A stretch of 35,450 nt of DNA from a virus. Made by a program: the position numbers and the translations under genes. Positions 28,733 to 35,158 of this stretch are shown one piece after another. The notes under the pieces were generated by a model, which saw nothing but the letters and a program-made list of their open reading frames with translations, ran no database searches and was not told the origin of the DNA. Each line of letters opens with the position of its first letter. The first letter of the stretch is position 1. Where the stretch lies: positions 1 to 35,450 of IMG/VR virus record IMGVR_UViG_3300048550_000720; one strand, given 5' to 3'.

Positions 28733-28863
28733 CGGATCATGTACCTACCGCAGTCTGCGTAGTTTGTGCAGCGGAGCAGGTATTCGCCGCACTCAAACCA
28801 GGCTTCTGCTCCACAATGGATGCACTGCCTTGCCTCCCACACAGCGTCGTCTTTCTTCGCCAC
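28729..28863 (-). CDS. 44-residue zinc-ribbon protein before the helicase
   Basis: GTG at 28863 chosen for the AAGGACAAGTT site; a longer reading is not supported. Pattern EARQCIHCGAEAWFECGEYL followed by LRCTNYADCGRYMIR gives five Cys, a typical small ribbon. The overlap with the helicase suggests a helper or loader of the fork, which is inference. Confidence 0.65.
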   Translation of the reverse strand: MAKKDDAVWEARQCIHCGAEAWFECGEYLLRCTNYADCGRYMIR

Positions 28864-28932
28864 AACTTGTCCTTTCCTGGCGGGAGGTGGGAGCTCCAAT
28901 CCCCTTAGAGCCCCCACCCCTTCTTCCCCAAG

Positions 28933-28987
28933 CCCTGAGAAGCCGCCCACGAAATCTCAGGGCCGATCCCGCGCTATCGGAGCGCGG
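28933..28987. other. Two tandem hairpins in the replication operon
   Basis: First CCCTGAGA with TCTCAGGG (28933-28962, 14-base loop), then CCGCGCT with AGCGCGG (28969-28987, 5-base loop). Neither is followed by a T tract on the minus strand. They lie in the 128-base gap between the 28992 gene and the zinc-ribbon gene. They may stabilise or cleave the transcript, or serve as an origin element. Confidence 0.5.
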
Positions 28988-28991
28988 AACT

Positions 28992-29549
28992 CTAAATGTC
29001 TTTAATGCCCTCGAGCATGGACTTATCAACGTCGTCCTTGACCCATTCGCCGTCCCACGGCCCCTTTTGCTTGCCGTCGCTGGCAGCTTCGGACGGGTCT
29101 GCCCACCGATGATGAAGCGTTAGCTTGGGTGGCTTGCTGCGGTAATAGACCATCACAGATTTCTGACCCGTTGGGGTTAATGGAGCCTGTGGGTGGTTGT
29201 AAACCCAATACTTGTACTTACCCCTAACCACCTGGACTTCCTGCTGTGGCTGCGCCTGCGGTGATGGGGGAGCAGGTCGAGTATCGACCGCCTTCGTGAC
29301 CTCATCAATCTGCTCAACAATGCTCGTGCCTGGGATGGACGCGGTGACGGCTGCGGCTGCTGCCTGGTGCGAGCTACCCTCACCACGCATGGACGCATAA
29401 AACTTCTCGCCGTACGTTGCTGTAGCAAGAGTTTCTTGCACCTCTTCGTTAGTGAAATCGCGGCCCTCGTTGTTGCGCCTGGTGTAGCTGCCAATCGACC
29501 TGGCCCCGTGAAACATAAAAACGTTCATGCTGGCTGTGGCTTCTTGCAT
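28992..29549 (-). CDS. Unknown protein of the replication block
   Basis: 185 residues, ATG overlapping the nuclease stop (TAATG). The N-terminal part has NEGRDFTNEEVQETLATATY. A Pro/Gln-rich linker (RPAPPSPQAQPQQEVQVV) follows. A beta-rich C-terminal part with GKYKYWVYNHPQAPLTPTGQ, VMVYYRSKPPKLTLHHRW closes it. A beta domain followed by an acidic end (DDVDKSMLEGIKDI) between a nuclease and a helicase might suggest single-strand binding or recombination mediation, but no OB-fold motif is certain. I do not assign a function. Confidence 0.6.
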   Translation of the reverse strand: MQEATASMNVFMFHGARSIGSYTRRNNEGRDFTNEEVQETLATATYGEKFYASMRGEGSSHQAAAAAVTASIPGTSIVEQIDEVTKAVDTRPAPPSPQAQPQQEVQVVRGKYKYWVYNHPQAPLTPTGQKSVMVYYRSKPPKLTLHHRWADPSEAASDGKQKGPWDGEWVKDDVDKSMLEGIKDI

Positions 29550-30382
29550 TACTCACTCTCTTTCTTCTGTCGTTTCTTAGTGTCAAAACTTGCGATTGCC
29601 GACGGGTCGCCCTTAAGTCGGCAGTACGGCTTCACTTGGCAGATCCCGCAGAAAGGGCTGCTGGGGTTAGGCAGGAAAACTTCGGCCTCGATACCTCGCG
29701 CGCTCTCCTGCCACCATGCGTCAAGCTGCGGGTTTTCAGTCGAGAGCAGGAACATCTCGTCGGTGTTGCCCTTGCGGGCCATGTAGTAGGAGCCGTGACT
29801 AGCGGTTATGCCATACGCCTGCCGCAGCAGCGATCCGTAAACGTCGAGCTGCTCCCTCGAGTTGCTCCGCGCACCCGTCTTAAGGTCGTAGATATGGACT
29901 TCCCCGTCAGGGCTGACCATCGCCCTATCGACGTATCCCAAGACGGGGACGCCACCAAGGGTTCCTCGTACCTCGAACTCAATCGCTGGTCGCCCGTCCC
30001 CGAGGTCAAGCCACATCCAGCCGTTCTCGAACCGCGCGTCCCTCCATTGGAGGTACTGTTGCAAAAAGACTAAAAGTTTTTCAGTCCACCACTCGCCGTT
30101 TTCGACCTTGTTTCGACCGCCTGGGCGCAGCTTGTCCGTATCGACGGACTGCTCCTCGTACTTCCATGCGTCCTCGACAGCCAGCTCAGGGCTCAAGAAC
30201 TTCATAAGATCCAGGTACTCAGTCGCGGTGTGAAAAACCTTCCCGCCGAACAACGCCCAGCTTGAGTCGGTTTCTACCCCCACGATTCGCTCAAGTCGAT
30301 ACTGCTCGCCGCACGTGCTGTACGACTTGAGTGCGCTCAGACTTAAATGCGCCTTGCCAGTAACTTCAGCGAGGACGCTCAC
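29549..30382 (-). CDS. Cas4/RecB-family Fe-S exonuclease
   Basis: 277 residues from GTG at 30382 with GGGAGGAAGA upstream; the in-frame start further up lacks this. PD-(D/E)XK nuclease residues: SLSALKSYSTCGEQYRLE (Cys24), His51 in GGKVFHTATEY, Asp152 in LGYVDRAM, EVHIYDLKTG (Asp166, Lys168), and REQLDVYG (Gln178, Tyr182). Cys24 with Cys244, Cys247 and Cys253 (PFCGICQVKPYC) makes the four ligands of a 4Fe-4S cluster, as in Cas4 and AddB. It would process DNA ends during recombination or replication. No CRISPR array or cas1/cas2 is near, so a CRISPR role is unlikely. Confidence 0.85.
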   Translation of the reverse strand: MSVLAEVTGKAHLSLSALKSYSTCGEQYRLERIVGVETDSSWALFGGKVFHTATEYLDLMKFLSPELAVEDAWKYEEQSVDTDKLRPGGRNKVENGEWWTEKLLVFLQQYLQWRDARFENGWMWLDLGDGRPAIEFEVRGTLGGVPVLGYVDRAMVSPDGEVHIYDLKTGARSNSREQLDVYGSLLRQAYGITASHGSYYMARKGNTDEMFLLSTENPQLDAWWQESARGIEAEVFLPNPSSPFCGICQVKPYCRLKGDPSAIASFDTKKRQKKESE

Positions 30383-30588
30383 TCTTCCTCCCGCGGGCCG
30401 AGGGCGACCCAATGCAACCCAGGCTCAACTTTTTCCTCCGCGAGCACGCACAAATCGGTGCGTTCAGCGATGCCATGACGTTCGACGGCGAGCTGCCAGC
30501 CGTCGTCAGAGCCGTCCCAAAAGACGACGCACCTTCCCTTATCAAGTGTGATAACCAATGTAGACCTCAAAAGCCAAATGCGGAACAT
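30379..30588 (-). CDS. Small protein at the head of the replication operon
   Basis: Up to 69 residues. The ATG at 30588 lacks a clear ribosome site. TTG at 30558, six bases after GAGG, would give 59 residues starting at VITLDKGRCVVFWDGSDDGW. The rest reads QLAVERHGIAERTDLCVLAE and ends in EPGLHWVALGPREEE. Beta-rich, compact, no family recognised. Stop overlaps the GTG of the nuclease. Confidence 0.55.
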   Translation of the reverse strand: MFRIWLLRSTLVITLDKGRCVVFWDGSDDGWQLAVERHGIAERTDLCVLAEEKVEPGLHWVALGPREEE

Positions 30589-30988
30589 GAAACACGTAGG
30601 TAACGGTAACCCATCAAGGGCTTCGGTTCAGGCGACACGCCGCAGCCTGCATAATAATGCGTGTGCTCATCTGCAACCCCAAAAAGGGGCTTACCCAGTA
30701 AATCCGCTGCGGGGGGAGTGAGCGAAATAGTCCGGAAACTGTGCCGTGTTCGCCTGATTGCAAGGGCAGCGCGACAGGAGGGCAGTCCAAGTACCGCAGG
30801 AGTACCTCTCGCTGTTCGCCATAGCGGGACTGTAATTAGGTCAGCCTTACTTCGCAACCATTTTGTCGGCGCGCCGCGGGTGTACTTTAAGAATCAATGT
30901 TTTTGTGAAACCTTGGGCGAGTCGCTTGTATTACTGTGCCAAAAAAACTACAATCCAATAGTTCGAGTGAAGGCACACCCATCAGTCT
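30589..30988. other. 400-base non-coding region upstream of the replication operon
   Basis: No convincing gene on either strand. It holds GTAACGGTAACCC next to the operon start, a small CCCC-AAAAA-GGGG hairpin near 30690, and an AT-rich part from 30880 to 30960. It must contain the leftward promoter of the replication operon; TTGCAG, 17 bases, TATGCA (near 30680-30650) is a weak candidate. An origin may also lie here. Confidence 0.4.
30926..30954 (+). promoter_or_regulatory. Candidate rightward sigma-70-type promoter
   Basis: TTGTAT (30926-30931), a 17-base spacer and TACAAT (30949-30954) on the plus strand. It points into the 3' end of the HTH gene, so it would make an antisense RNA or a long leader towards the integrase. 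Confidence 0.4.
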
Positions 30989-31423
30989 TTAACTAAGTTC
31001 TACATCAATCGGATGTATCGGAAGATCCTTCGGATCAGAAGCCACTCGCTCTGCGTAACCAAACCCGCGGTTCGGGTCATACACGACAACGGCGTTCTCA
31101 CCGTCAAGCTTCGCAAGCCACTTATCAAGCCGATCATTTTCAACGTCGCTTAGCTCGAGTCCGGCACGACGGCGACCAAGGATGCGCAGCATTTTTGGTT
31201 GGTACTGACGTAAGTATTTCGTTGCGACTGTCCACGGCACTTCTTCCGTGTAGCGGTTTTGGGAAGTTAAACCAGCTCGTCCAATAGCAACACTGATCGT
31301 TGATCGAGAAAGTCGTACGCCAGTGTCCTCGTAAACTTTCTCAACAATATCCTCATGTGTGCACCCCAGACGCAACAGCTCTGCTAACTCTTTGTCCGTT
31401 GGACTAATGCGATTTCGCCCCAC
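30989..31423 (-). CDS. HTH DNA-binding regulator, repressor candidate
   Basis: 144 residues from GTG at 31423 with AAAGAGGACTCA upstream; longer frames look non-coding. The N-terminal part SPTDKELAELLRLGCTHEDI, then VEKVYEDTGVRLSRSTISVAIGR reads as a helix-turn-helix with the recognition helix at RLSRSTISVAIGRAG. The C-terminal part (LRQYQPKMLRILGRRRAGLE, ENDRLDKWLAKLDGE) is helical and may dimerise. A location next to the integrase and opposite it fits an immunity repressor or integration control protein. Resemblance to small-terminase HTHs is also seen, but the position argues against that. Confidence 0.6.
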   Translation of the reverse strand: MGRNRISPTDKELAELLRLGCTHEDIVEKVYEDTGVRLSRSTISVAIGRAGLTSQNRYTEEVPWTVATKYLRQYQPKMLRILGRRRAGLELSDVENDRLDKWLAKLDGENAVVVYDPNRGFGYAERVASDPKDLPIHPIDVELS

Positions 31424-31481
31424 TGAGTCCTCTTTCCGCGTTATTGTCCGCCGTCGCCACCGGCATAGATATTCAGTTAGA

Positions 31482-31510
31482 AATATGATTGCAGCCGAAA
31501 CATATGCCAA
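31482..31510 (-). promoter_or_regulatory. Candidate leftward promoter of the HTH gene
   Basis: On the minus strand TTGGCA (31510-31505), a 17-base spacer and CATATT (31487-31482), about 60 bases before the GTG at 31423. The -35 fits well, the -10 is moderate. Confidence 0.4.
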
Positions 31511-31649
31511 AGACAAGCGATTGCCTACTCAAAACACGGTAACGAGCAAACATAGGGTAATTTGTTTCAGTATTGATCCTGATTGCGGGACAAAACGAAT
31601 AAATATGAGGTAGCACAACCGAGGGGGCCAAGATTACCGTCACCAAACC

Positions 31650-31658
31650 TGTGGATAA
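31650..31658 (-). promoter_or_regulatory. Perfect DnaA box
   Basis: TGTGGATAA on the plus strand is TTATCCACA on the minus strand, the exact bacterial DnaA-binding consensus. A single copy; could be chance, an IHF-like bending site substitute, or control by host DnaA. Confidence 0.35.
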
Positions 31659-31660
31659 GT

Positions 31661-31686
31661 CCCCAAAAAATATGGCGTTTTTGGGG
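31661..31686. other. Hairpin CCCCAAAAA / TTTTTGGGG
   Basis: Nine-base perfect stem with an eight-base loop, directly before the attachment candidate. It could be a bidirectional terminator insulating the integrase from neighbouring transcription, or part of the attachment site. Confidence 0.5.
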
Positions 31687-31693
31687 GGCTGTG

Positions 31694-31752
31694 TCCGGAG
31701 GGGGACTCGAACCCTTAACCGCATTACGGGTAAATCACGGTATCTCCTCCGA
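31694..31752 (-). other. Attachment-site (attP) candidate with tRNA 3'-end likeness
   Basis: On the minus strand the segment reads GGTTAAGGGTTCGAGTCCCC followed by CTCCGGACAC, the pattern of a tRNA T arm and acceptor end. TCGGAGG (31752-31746) can pair with CCTCCGG to close it, but D and anticodon arms are missing, so it is not a tRNA. It lies 48 bases before the integrase. Many tyrosine integrases carry attP next to their gene with identity to the 3' end of a host tRNA that is restored on integration. The exact core cannot be fixed without the host sequence. Confidence 0.6.
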
Positions 31753-31768
31753 GTTAGTGCTACCGTGA
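31735..31768. promoter_or_regulatory. Inverted repeat TCACGGTA / TACCGTGA
   Basis: Perfect 8-base arms separated by 18 bases, just before the integrase. Two more TACCGTG/C words lie at 31535-31541 (inverted) and 31635-31641. Candidate integrase or excisionase binding sites, or operator of the integrase gene. Confidence 0.45.
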
Positions 31769-31799
31769 CAAATACAAAAAGCACGATAGGAGGACAGCT

Positions 31800-32828
31800 A
31801 TGGCGCACGAAACTTTGAGCACAGCAGCTCGTCAATATGACGAGTGGATAGTCGCTCGAAAACTAAAGCCCAACACGCGAAAAAACAAGATCCAGACCCT
31901 CAACCATGCCAAGAAAGTTTGGGGAAATCCGATGGTTCGTCGGATCAACGCCAGCAACGTAGACAAGTATTTTTCCTCTCACGAGTGGGCTCCAAAAACC
32001 CGCAACCTTTACTTAGGAAACCTGCGGGAGTTCTTTCAGTTCTGCCGTGATCGAGGGATCGTGGAGCCTAGCTTCGACCCGACTCGCGGTTGGCGGGCAG
32101 CTCGAGAGGTGGACTCTCGCATGTTCTGGATTCCTGCCACCGAGTTCGATGACTTACTCGAGGCCGCCGACAAGTCCCACCCGCGGGATCGAATGATCGT
32201 AGCTGTCGGACTGTTCTCACTACTTCGAGGAAGCGAGGTACAGCTCCTCACCTTCGGGGACGTAGACCTCAAGGGTAAGTGGATGCGTTACCGAGTTCCC
32301 AAGTCAACCCCAGGCGAGCAGACGGAAATGGTAGAAAAATCAAATCCCATCGTGGACAACCTGGTCGATGAGTTCGAGCGATACTTCGAGTGGGTGCGGC
32401 AAACACAAGGATCAATACGGCCCGAATGGGTCTTGACGCCGCGGCGCAAAAGGCGCGTGTTCAACCACCACCAGACTTCGTTCCTGCCTCCAATCACGAT
32501 GAACATGGACGAGCAGCTCTCCCACATTTACGAGCCGGTCAATAAGGCTTTCGCTGAGCTGGGATATGTCGGCCCCGAATACAAGGGCAAGACCGGAAAC
32601 CACGCGCTGCGGCGTAGCGGAGCTCGAATGTTGCTCGACCATTTTCGCCTCAATCAAGGAGAACAGTCGGCCCTACTGCGCGTCAGCGAAATGCTGGGAC
32701 ACAAATCAATTAAAGACACCATGAAATACATAGGCCGAGATATCGAGAAAAACCAGCTCCACAGCCTCCTAGCGGGGACACGAATCGACCTGACAGGGCA
32801 AGCCCAGAATCAGCTACGGGCCGTCTAG
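31800..32828 (+). CDS. int: Tyrosine integrase
   Basis: 342 residues. ATG has GATAGGAGGACAGCT upstream. The N-terminal SAM-like DNA-binding domain (residues 1-100) contains KPNTRKNKIQTLNHAKK and TRNLYLGNLREFFQFCRDRG. The catalytic domain has the full set: Arg143 in LFSLLRGSEVQLL, Lys168 in RYRVPKST, His268 and Arg271 in NHALRRSG, His301 in EMLGHKSIKD and the nucleophile Tyr310 in TMKYIGRD. A 150-residue-spaced insertion between Lys168 and His268 is within family range. It inserts the phage genome at a host attB, probably a tRNA gene. A typical arm-binding N-terminal domain is short or absent, so it may rely on core sites. Confidence 0.95.
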   Translation: MAHETLSTAARQYDEWIVARKLKPNTRKNKIQTLNHAKKVWGNPMVRRINASNVDKYFSSHEWAPKTRNLYLGNLREFFQFCRDRGIVEPSFDPTRGWRAAREVDSRMFWIPATEFDDLLEAADKSHPRDRMIVAVGLFSLLRGSEVQLLTFGDVDLKGKWMRYRVPKSTPGEQTEMVEKSNPIVDNLVDEFERYFEWVRQTQGSIRPEWVLTPRRKRRVFNHHQTSFLPPITMNMDEQLSHIYEPVNKAFAELGYVGPEYKGKTGNHALRRSGARMLLDHFRLNQGEQSALLRVSEMLGHKSIKDTMKYIGRDIEKNQLHSLLAGTRIDLTGQAQNQLRAV

Positions 32829-32840
32829 TAACATGGAGGC

Positions 32841-33062
32841 ATGGCAGAGGTAACGTCCACAATCTGCGACCTGTGCGAGTCACCCGCGGTTACCAAGGTC
32901 ACCTGGCGACAAGACGCTCGAGCGACATACATCCTCGACCTGTGCGACGGGTGCTTCCAGCCGTTCATCCGATACAAGGAAGTCGGTAGGTCTGAGAAGA
33001 GCAAAAGAAAGTATGCAGGTTTCCGTAAGCAACAGTATGTCGATAGGGCGACAACAGCCTAA
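32841..33062 (+). CDS. Small zinc-ribbon protein next to the integrase
   Basis: 73 residues, ATG with GGAGGC directly upstream, 12 bases after the integrase stop and therefore co-transcribed. Cys pairs ICDLCESPAV and LDLCDGCFQP frame a beta hairpin (KVTWRQDARATYILDLC). The tail is basic (RYKEVGRSEKSKRKYAGFRK), suitable for DNA. Position makes it a candidate recombination directionality factor or a regulator of the integrase; it does not resemble the usual winged-helix excisionases. Plain unknown zinc protein is the alternative. Confidence 0.7.
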   Translation: MAEVTSTICDLCESPAVTKVTWRQDARATYILDLCDGCFQPFIRYKEVGRSEKSKRKYAGFRKQQYVDRATTA

Positions 33063-33090
33063 ATCAGCCCTGAGGGGCACGTAGAGACAC

Positions 33091-33126
33091 AAAAAAAGCC
33101 CCCCTGACCATTCCGGTCAAGGGGGC
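33091..33126 (-). terminator. Rho-independent terminator between convergent genes
   Basis: On the minus strand GCCCCCTTGACC pairs with GGTCAGGGGGGC across a five-base loop, followed by seven T. It ends the leftward tail gene; the plus-strand side (CAATTCT) is a weaker terminator for the integrase unit. Confidence 0.85.
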
Positions 33127-33148
33127 AATTCTCGTGGCTTCTGAGGGC

Positions 33149-35062
33149 TTAAATAACGCGCAGTAGGATCGTCGCTATTCCTCCGTTATTTCCCTCATTT
33201 TGAGCTGGGGGAGTAGTCCTCGAGTACGACACCCGCTCGATGTAAACGTTCACCTTCTCGCCAGTCGTGAAGTCCTCGAAAGGAACCACGGCGAACACTT
33301 GCTCAAGAGCCTCGAGCAGCTCCAAACGGTCAAACGCATAACCGTCATACCCCATGACTGAGCCAGCTCGATCAGTCTCCCGATCAAACAGCATGACAGG
33401 AACGCGGATCAGCCGCGTCCTCGTCGGAGCTGGGATAGCTCGCAGGTTGTAAGACGACACGTGAGAAGTGCCTGACTTGTCGGTAGACGCCTTGAGCTCG
33501 AGCGCAACGAAAATGTCCGTGAAAGGCTCATTGGGGTTCGAGCTGACTTTCCCTGTCCGGTCGTAACGCTCACCATCTGCGAAAACCACTTGCTGCCAGG
33601 TCGATGGGTTGGTCGAGCCCTCATCACGATTCGCGTAACCAATGACAGAGCCCGAAGATCCAGGCAAGTTCAGCACTCGAAGATCGCGCCACGTTTTCGC
33701 CTCTGCCGTACCTAAGCGGATTCGGCCAGTCTCGATGAAACCGCTCGCAACATAGGTAGTGGACTGCTTGTAGACACCAGCAGTTCCCGTCACACCAAGC
33801 ACTAGCTTGTCCGTCGCATACGTGACGCTCTCGCAAGATCCCGTCACATCGACGTAAATGTCGTCGGCGTGAGCGAAGTCAAGCGGGTTGTTATTAAGTG
33901 TCTCGCCCAGATGGATGCGTACAAGGCCAGGAGCAGTCGAACGGTCGCCCTTTTGACATTGAGCTCCGACCGCTGCGTACACGTATGAGCCAACCGCGAC
34001 AAAATCTTTCACGCCGTCGCTGGATTCGTGAATCAAAGGGCCAATGCTCAGGTTGCCGTCATCGTTGATCGAGGCGACGCGGGTGCCGGTCGAGGTTCCG
34101 ATCATTAAGAAGCTGCCGACGTAAGCGTAAATAGTGTTCACGGTTTCGCCTCGAGGCATATCAGCGACTTGCACCAGGGCACTTAGCTGAATCGCGCTCG
34201 AGGTCGCGGTGGCCTCAATCTTGTAAATAGCTGCCTGGTCGCCAGCGTTACCAGCCAAGTAGATAGCCGACGGGCCTTCCGCAATATCAGTCCAAGTCCA
34301 CCCGCTAGGGAAAGTAGTGCCAGGATCTATCTGAGTCCACGTTCCGCCCGCGCCTTCATGCACAGCCCTACCGACGGTTGCGATCAAGCGACCTTTGACC
34401 CAACGCACTAAGACGTTAGCCGTGGTCGAGAAGTTGTTGTAAAGCGTGCCGCCGCCAGCTGCGTTCGTGCCGGAGTAGATTTCACCGCCGGTCGTGCCGA
34501 TGTACCAATTATCACCATCAGTGGTCAGAGAGTGGATGTTTGTGTTCGCGTAGCTCCACGTGACTGCACCATCCAGGTTGCTCATCTCAACGCCCGCGTC
34601 ATTCGCAGTCAAAATCCCCGACGATGTTCCCAAGACCTCGATGTGCGTACTCGAAAGAGAACGAACGCTCTCAGTCTCGTTTAATAGCGTGAGCTGTCCT
34701 GGTGTCCACGGGTCAACGCCGCCACCCCTCGCGTAGCGGAAGCGAGACTCGCTCGTGTCGAGCTCGAGAGGCTCAGCGGAACGTAAGCCAGCTCCTAAAT
34801 GCCACGACTCTTGCGAGCGATACCAGAAGCCCGAGTCGAGGGACTGCTCGCCAGGAGTCCGTTCCGTGTCAATGCGTTCCCTGCGAAAATCAGCTGTCTC
34901 CCTGAGCATAGGGTTCTGGTCTGACATAGCGAACAAGAAAGTGAGAGCCCCGAGGCTGCAATCCCACGCCTGGGAATCCGGAGCAAAAACCTTGCCACCT
35001 GGCATCTCAGTGAGGCCAAGACGCTCCACAATCCGCTCAGTAATCTGGTTCAGGTTAGACAC
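33149..35062 (-). CDS. Beta-propeller tail protein (nozzle / gp12-like candidate)
   Basis: 637 residues from GTG at 35062 with GGTGGAACA in front. The N-terminal 100 residues contain YRSQESWHLGAGLRSAEPL and ARGGGVDPWTPGQLTLL, a tail-protein opening I associate with actinophage tails. Residues 130-480 form short repeated beta units such as SLTTDGDNWYIGTTGG, IYLAGNAGDQAAIYKI, VGSYVYAAVGAQ and ATDKLVLGVTGT, the look of a beta-propeller with about six to seven blades. The C-terminal part is mixed and ends in ATILLRVI. This plan fits the tail nozzle of short-tailed phages (gp12 of T7 type). A minor tail protein is the alternative. It stands alone between two terminators. Confidence 0.65.
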   Translation of the reverse strand: MSNLNQITERIVERLGLTEMPGGKVFAPDSQAWDCSLGALTFLFAMSDQNPMLRETADFRRERIDTERTPGEQSLDSGFWYRSQESWHLGAGLRSAEPLELDTSESRFRYARGGGVDPWTPGQLTLLNETESVRSLSSTHIEVLGTSSGILTANDAGVEMSNLDGAVTWSYANTNIHSLTTDGDNWYIGTTGGEIYSGTNAAGGGTLYNNFSTTANVLVRWVKGRLIATVGRAVHEGAGGTWTQIDPGTTFPSGWTWTDIAEGPSAIYLAGNAGDQAAIYKIEATATSSAIQLSALVQVADMPRGETVNTIYAYVGSFLMIGTSTGTRVASINDDGNLSIGPLIHESSDGVKDFVAVGSYVYAAVGAQCQKGDRSTAPGLVRIHLGETLNNNPLDFAHADDIYVDVTGSCESVTYATDKLVLGVTGTAGVYKQSTTYVASGFIETGRIRLGTAEAKTWRDLRVLNLPGSSGSVIGYANRDEGSTNPSTWQQVVFADGERYDRTGKVSSNPNEPFTDIFVALELKASTDKSGTSHVSSYNLRAIPAPTRTRLIRVPVMLFDRETDRAGSVMGYDGYAFDRLELLEALEQVFAVVPFEDFTTGEKVNVYIERVSYSRTTPPAQNEGNNGGIATILLRVI

Positions 35063-35102
35063 TGTTCCACCAAATCATCTTGTTCTGGAAGTCGATTCCT
35101 AC

Positions 35103-35133
35103 ACAAACAAAAGGCCGGTATTTATCACCGGCC
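35103..35133 (-). terminator. Rho-independent terminator upstream of the tail gene
   Basis: On the minus strand GGCCGGT pairs with ACCGGCC (7-base loop), followed by TTTTGTTTGT. It closes the gene cut by the right edge, so the 637-residue tail gene needs read-through or its own promoter in the 40 bases left. Confidence 0.75.
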
Positions 35134-35158
35134 CTACGCAAACCCCAAAAATTAAACG

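Larger units (their letters stand above)
31424..31799. other. Regulatory gap between HTH gene and integrase
   Basis: No gene. It contains a leftward promoter candidate, a DnaA box, a long A-T/G-C hairpin, the tRNA-like attachment candidate and four TACCGTG-type words, all described separately. AT-rich compared with its surroundings from 31480 to 31620. Confidence 0.5.

Noticed and set aside
29549-30382. Part of a CRISPR adaptation module
   Set aside because: No cas1, cas2 or repeats are near, and the neighbours are replication genes.
30661-30996. Plus-strand 111-codon frame upstream of the replication operon
   Set aside because: Composition is not protein-like, there is no start signal, and the stop lies inside the opposite regulator gene.
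30989-31423. HTH gene as small terminase subunit
   Set aside because: It is far from the large terminase, on the lysogeny side next to the integrase, so a regulator is more likely.
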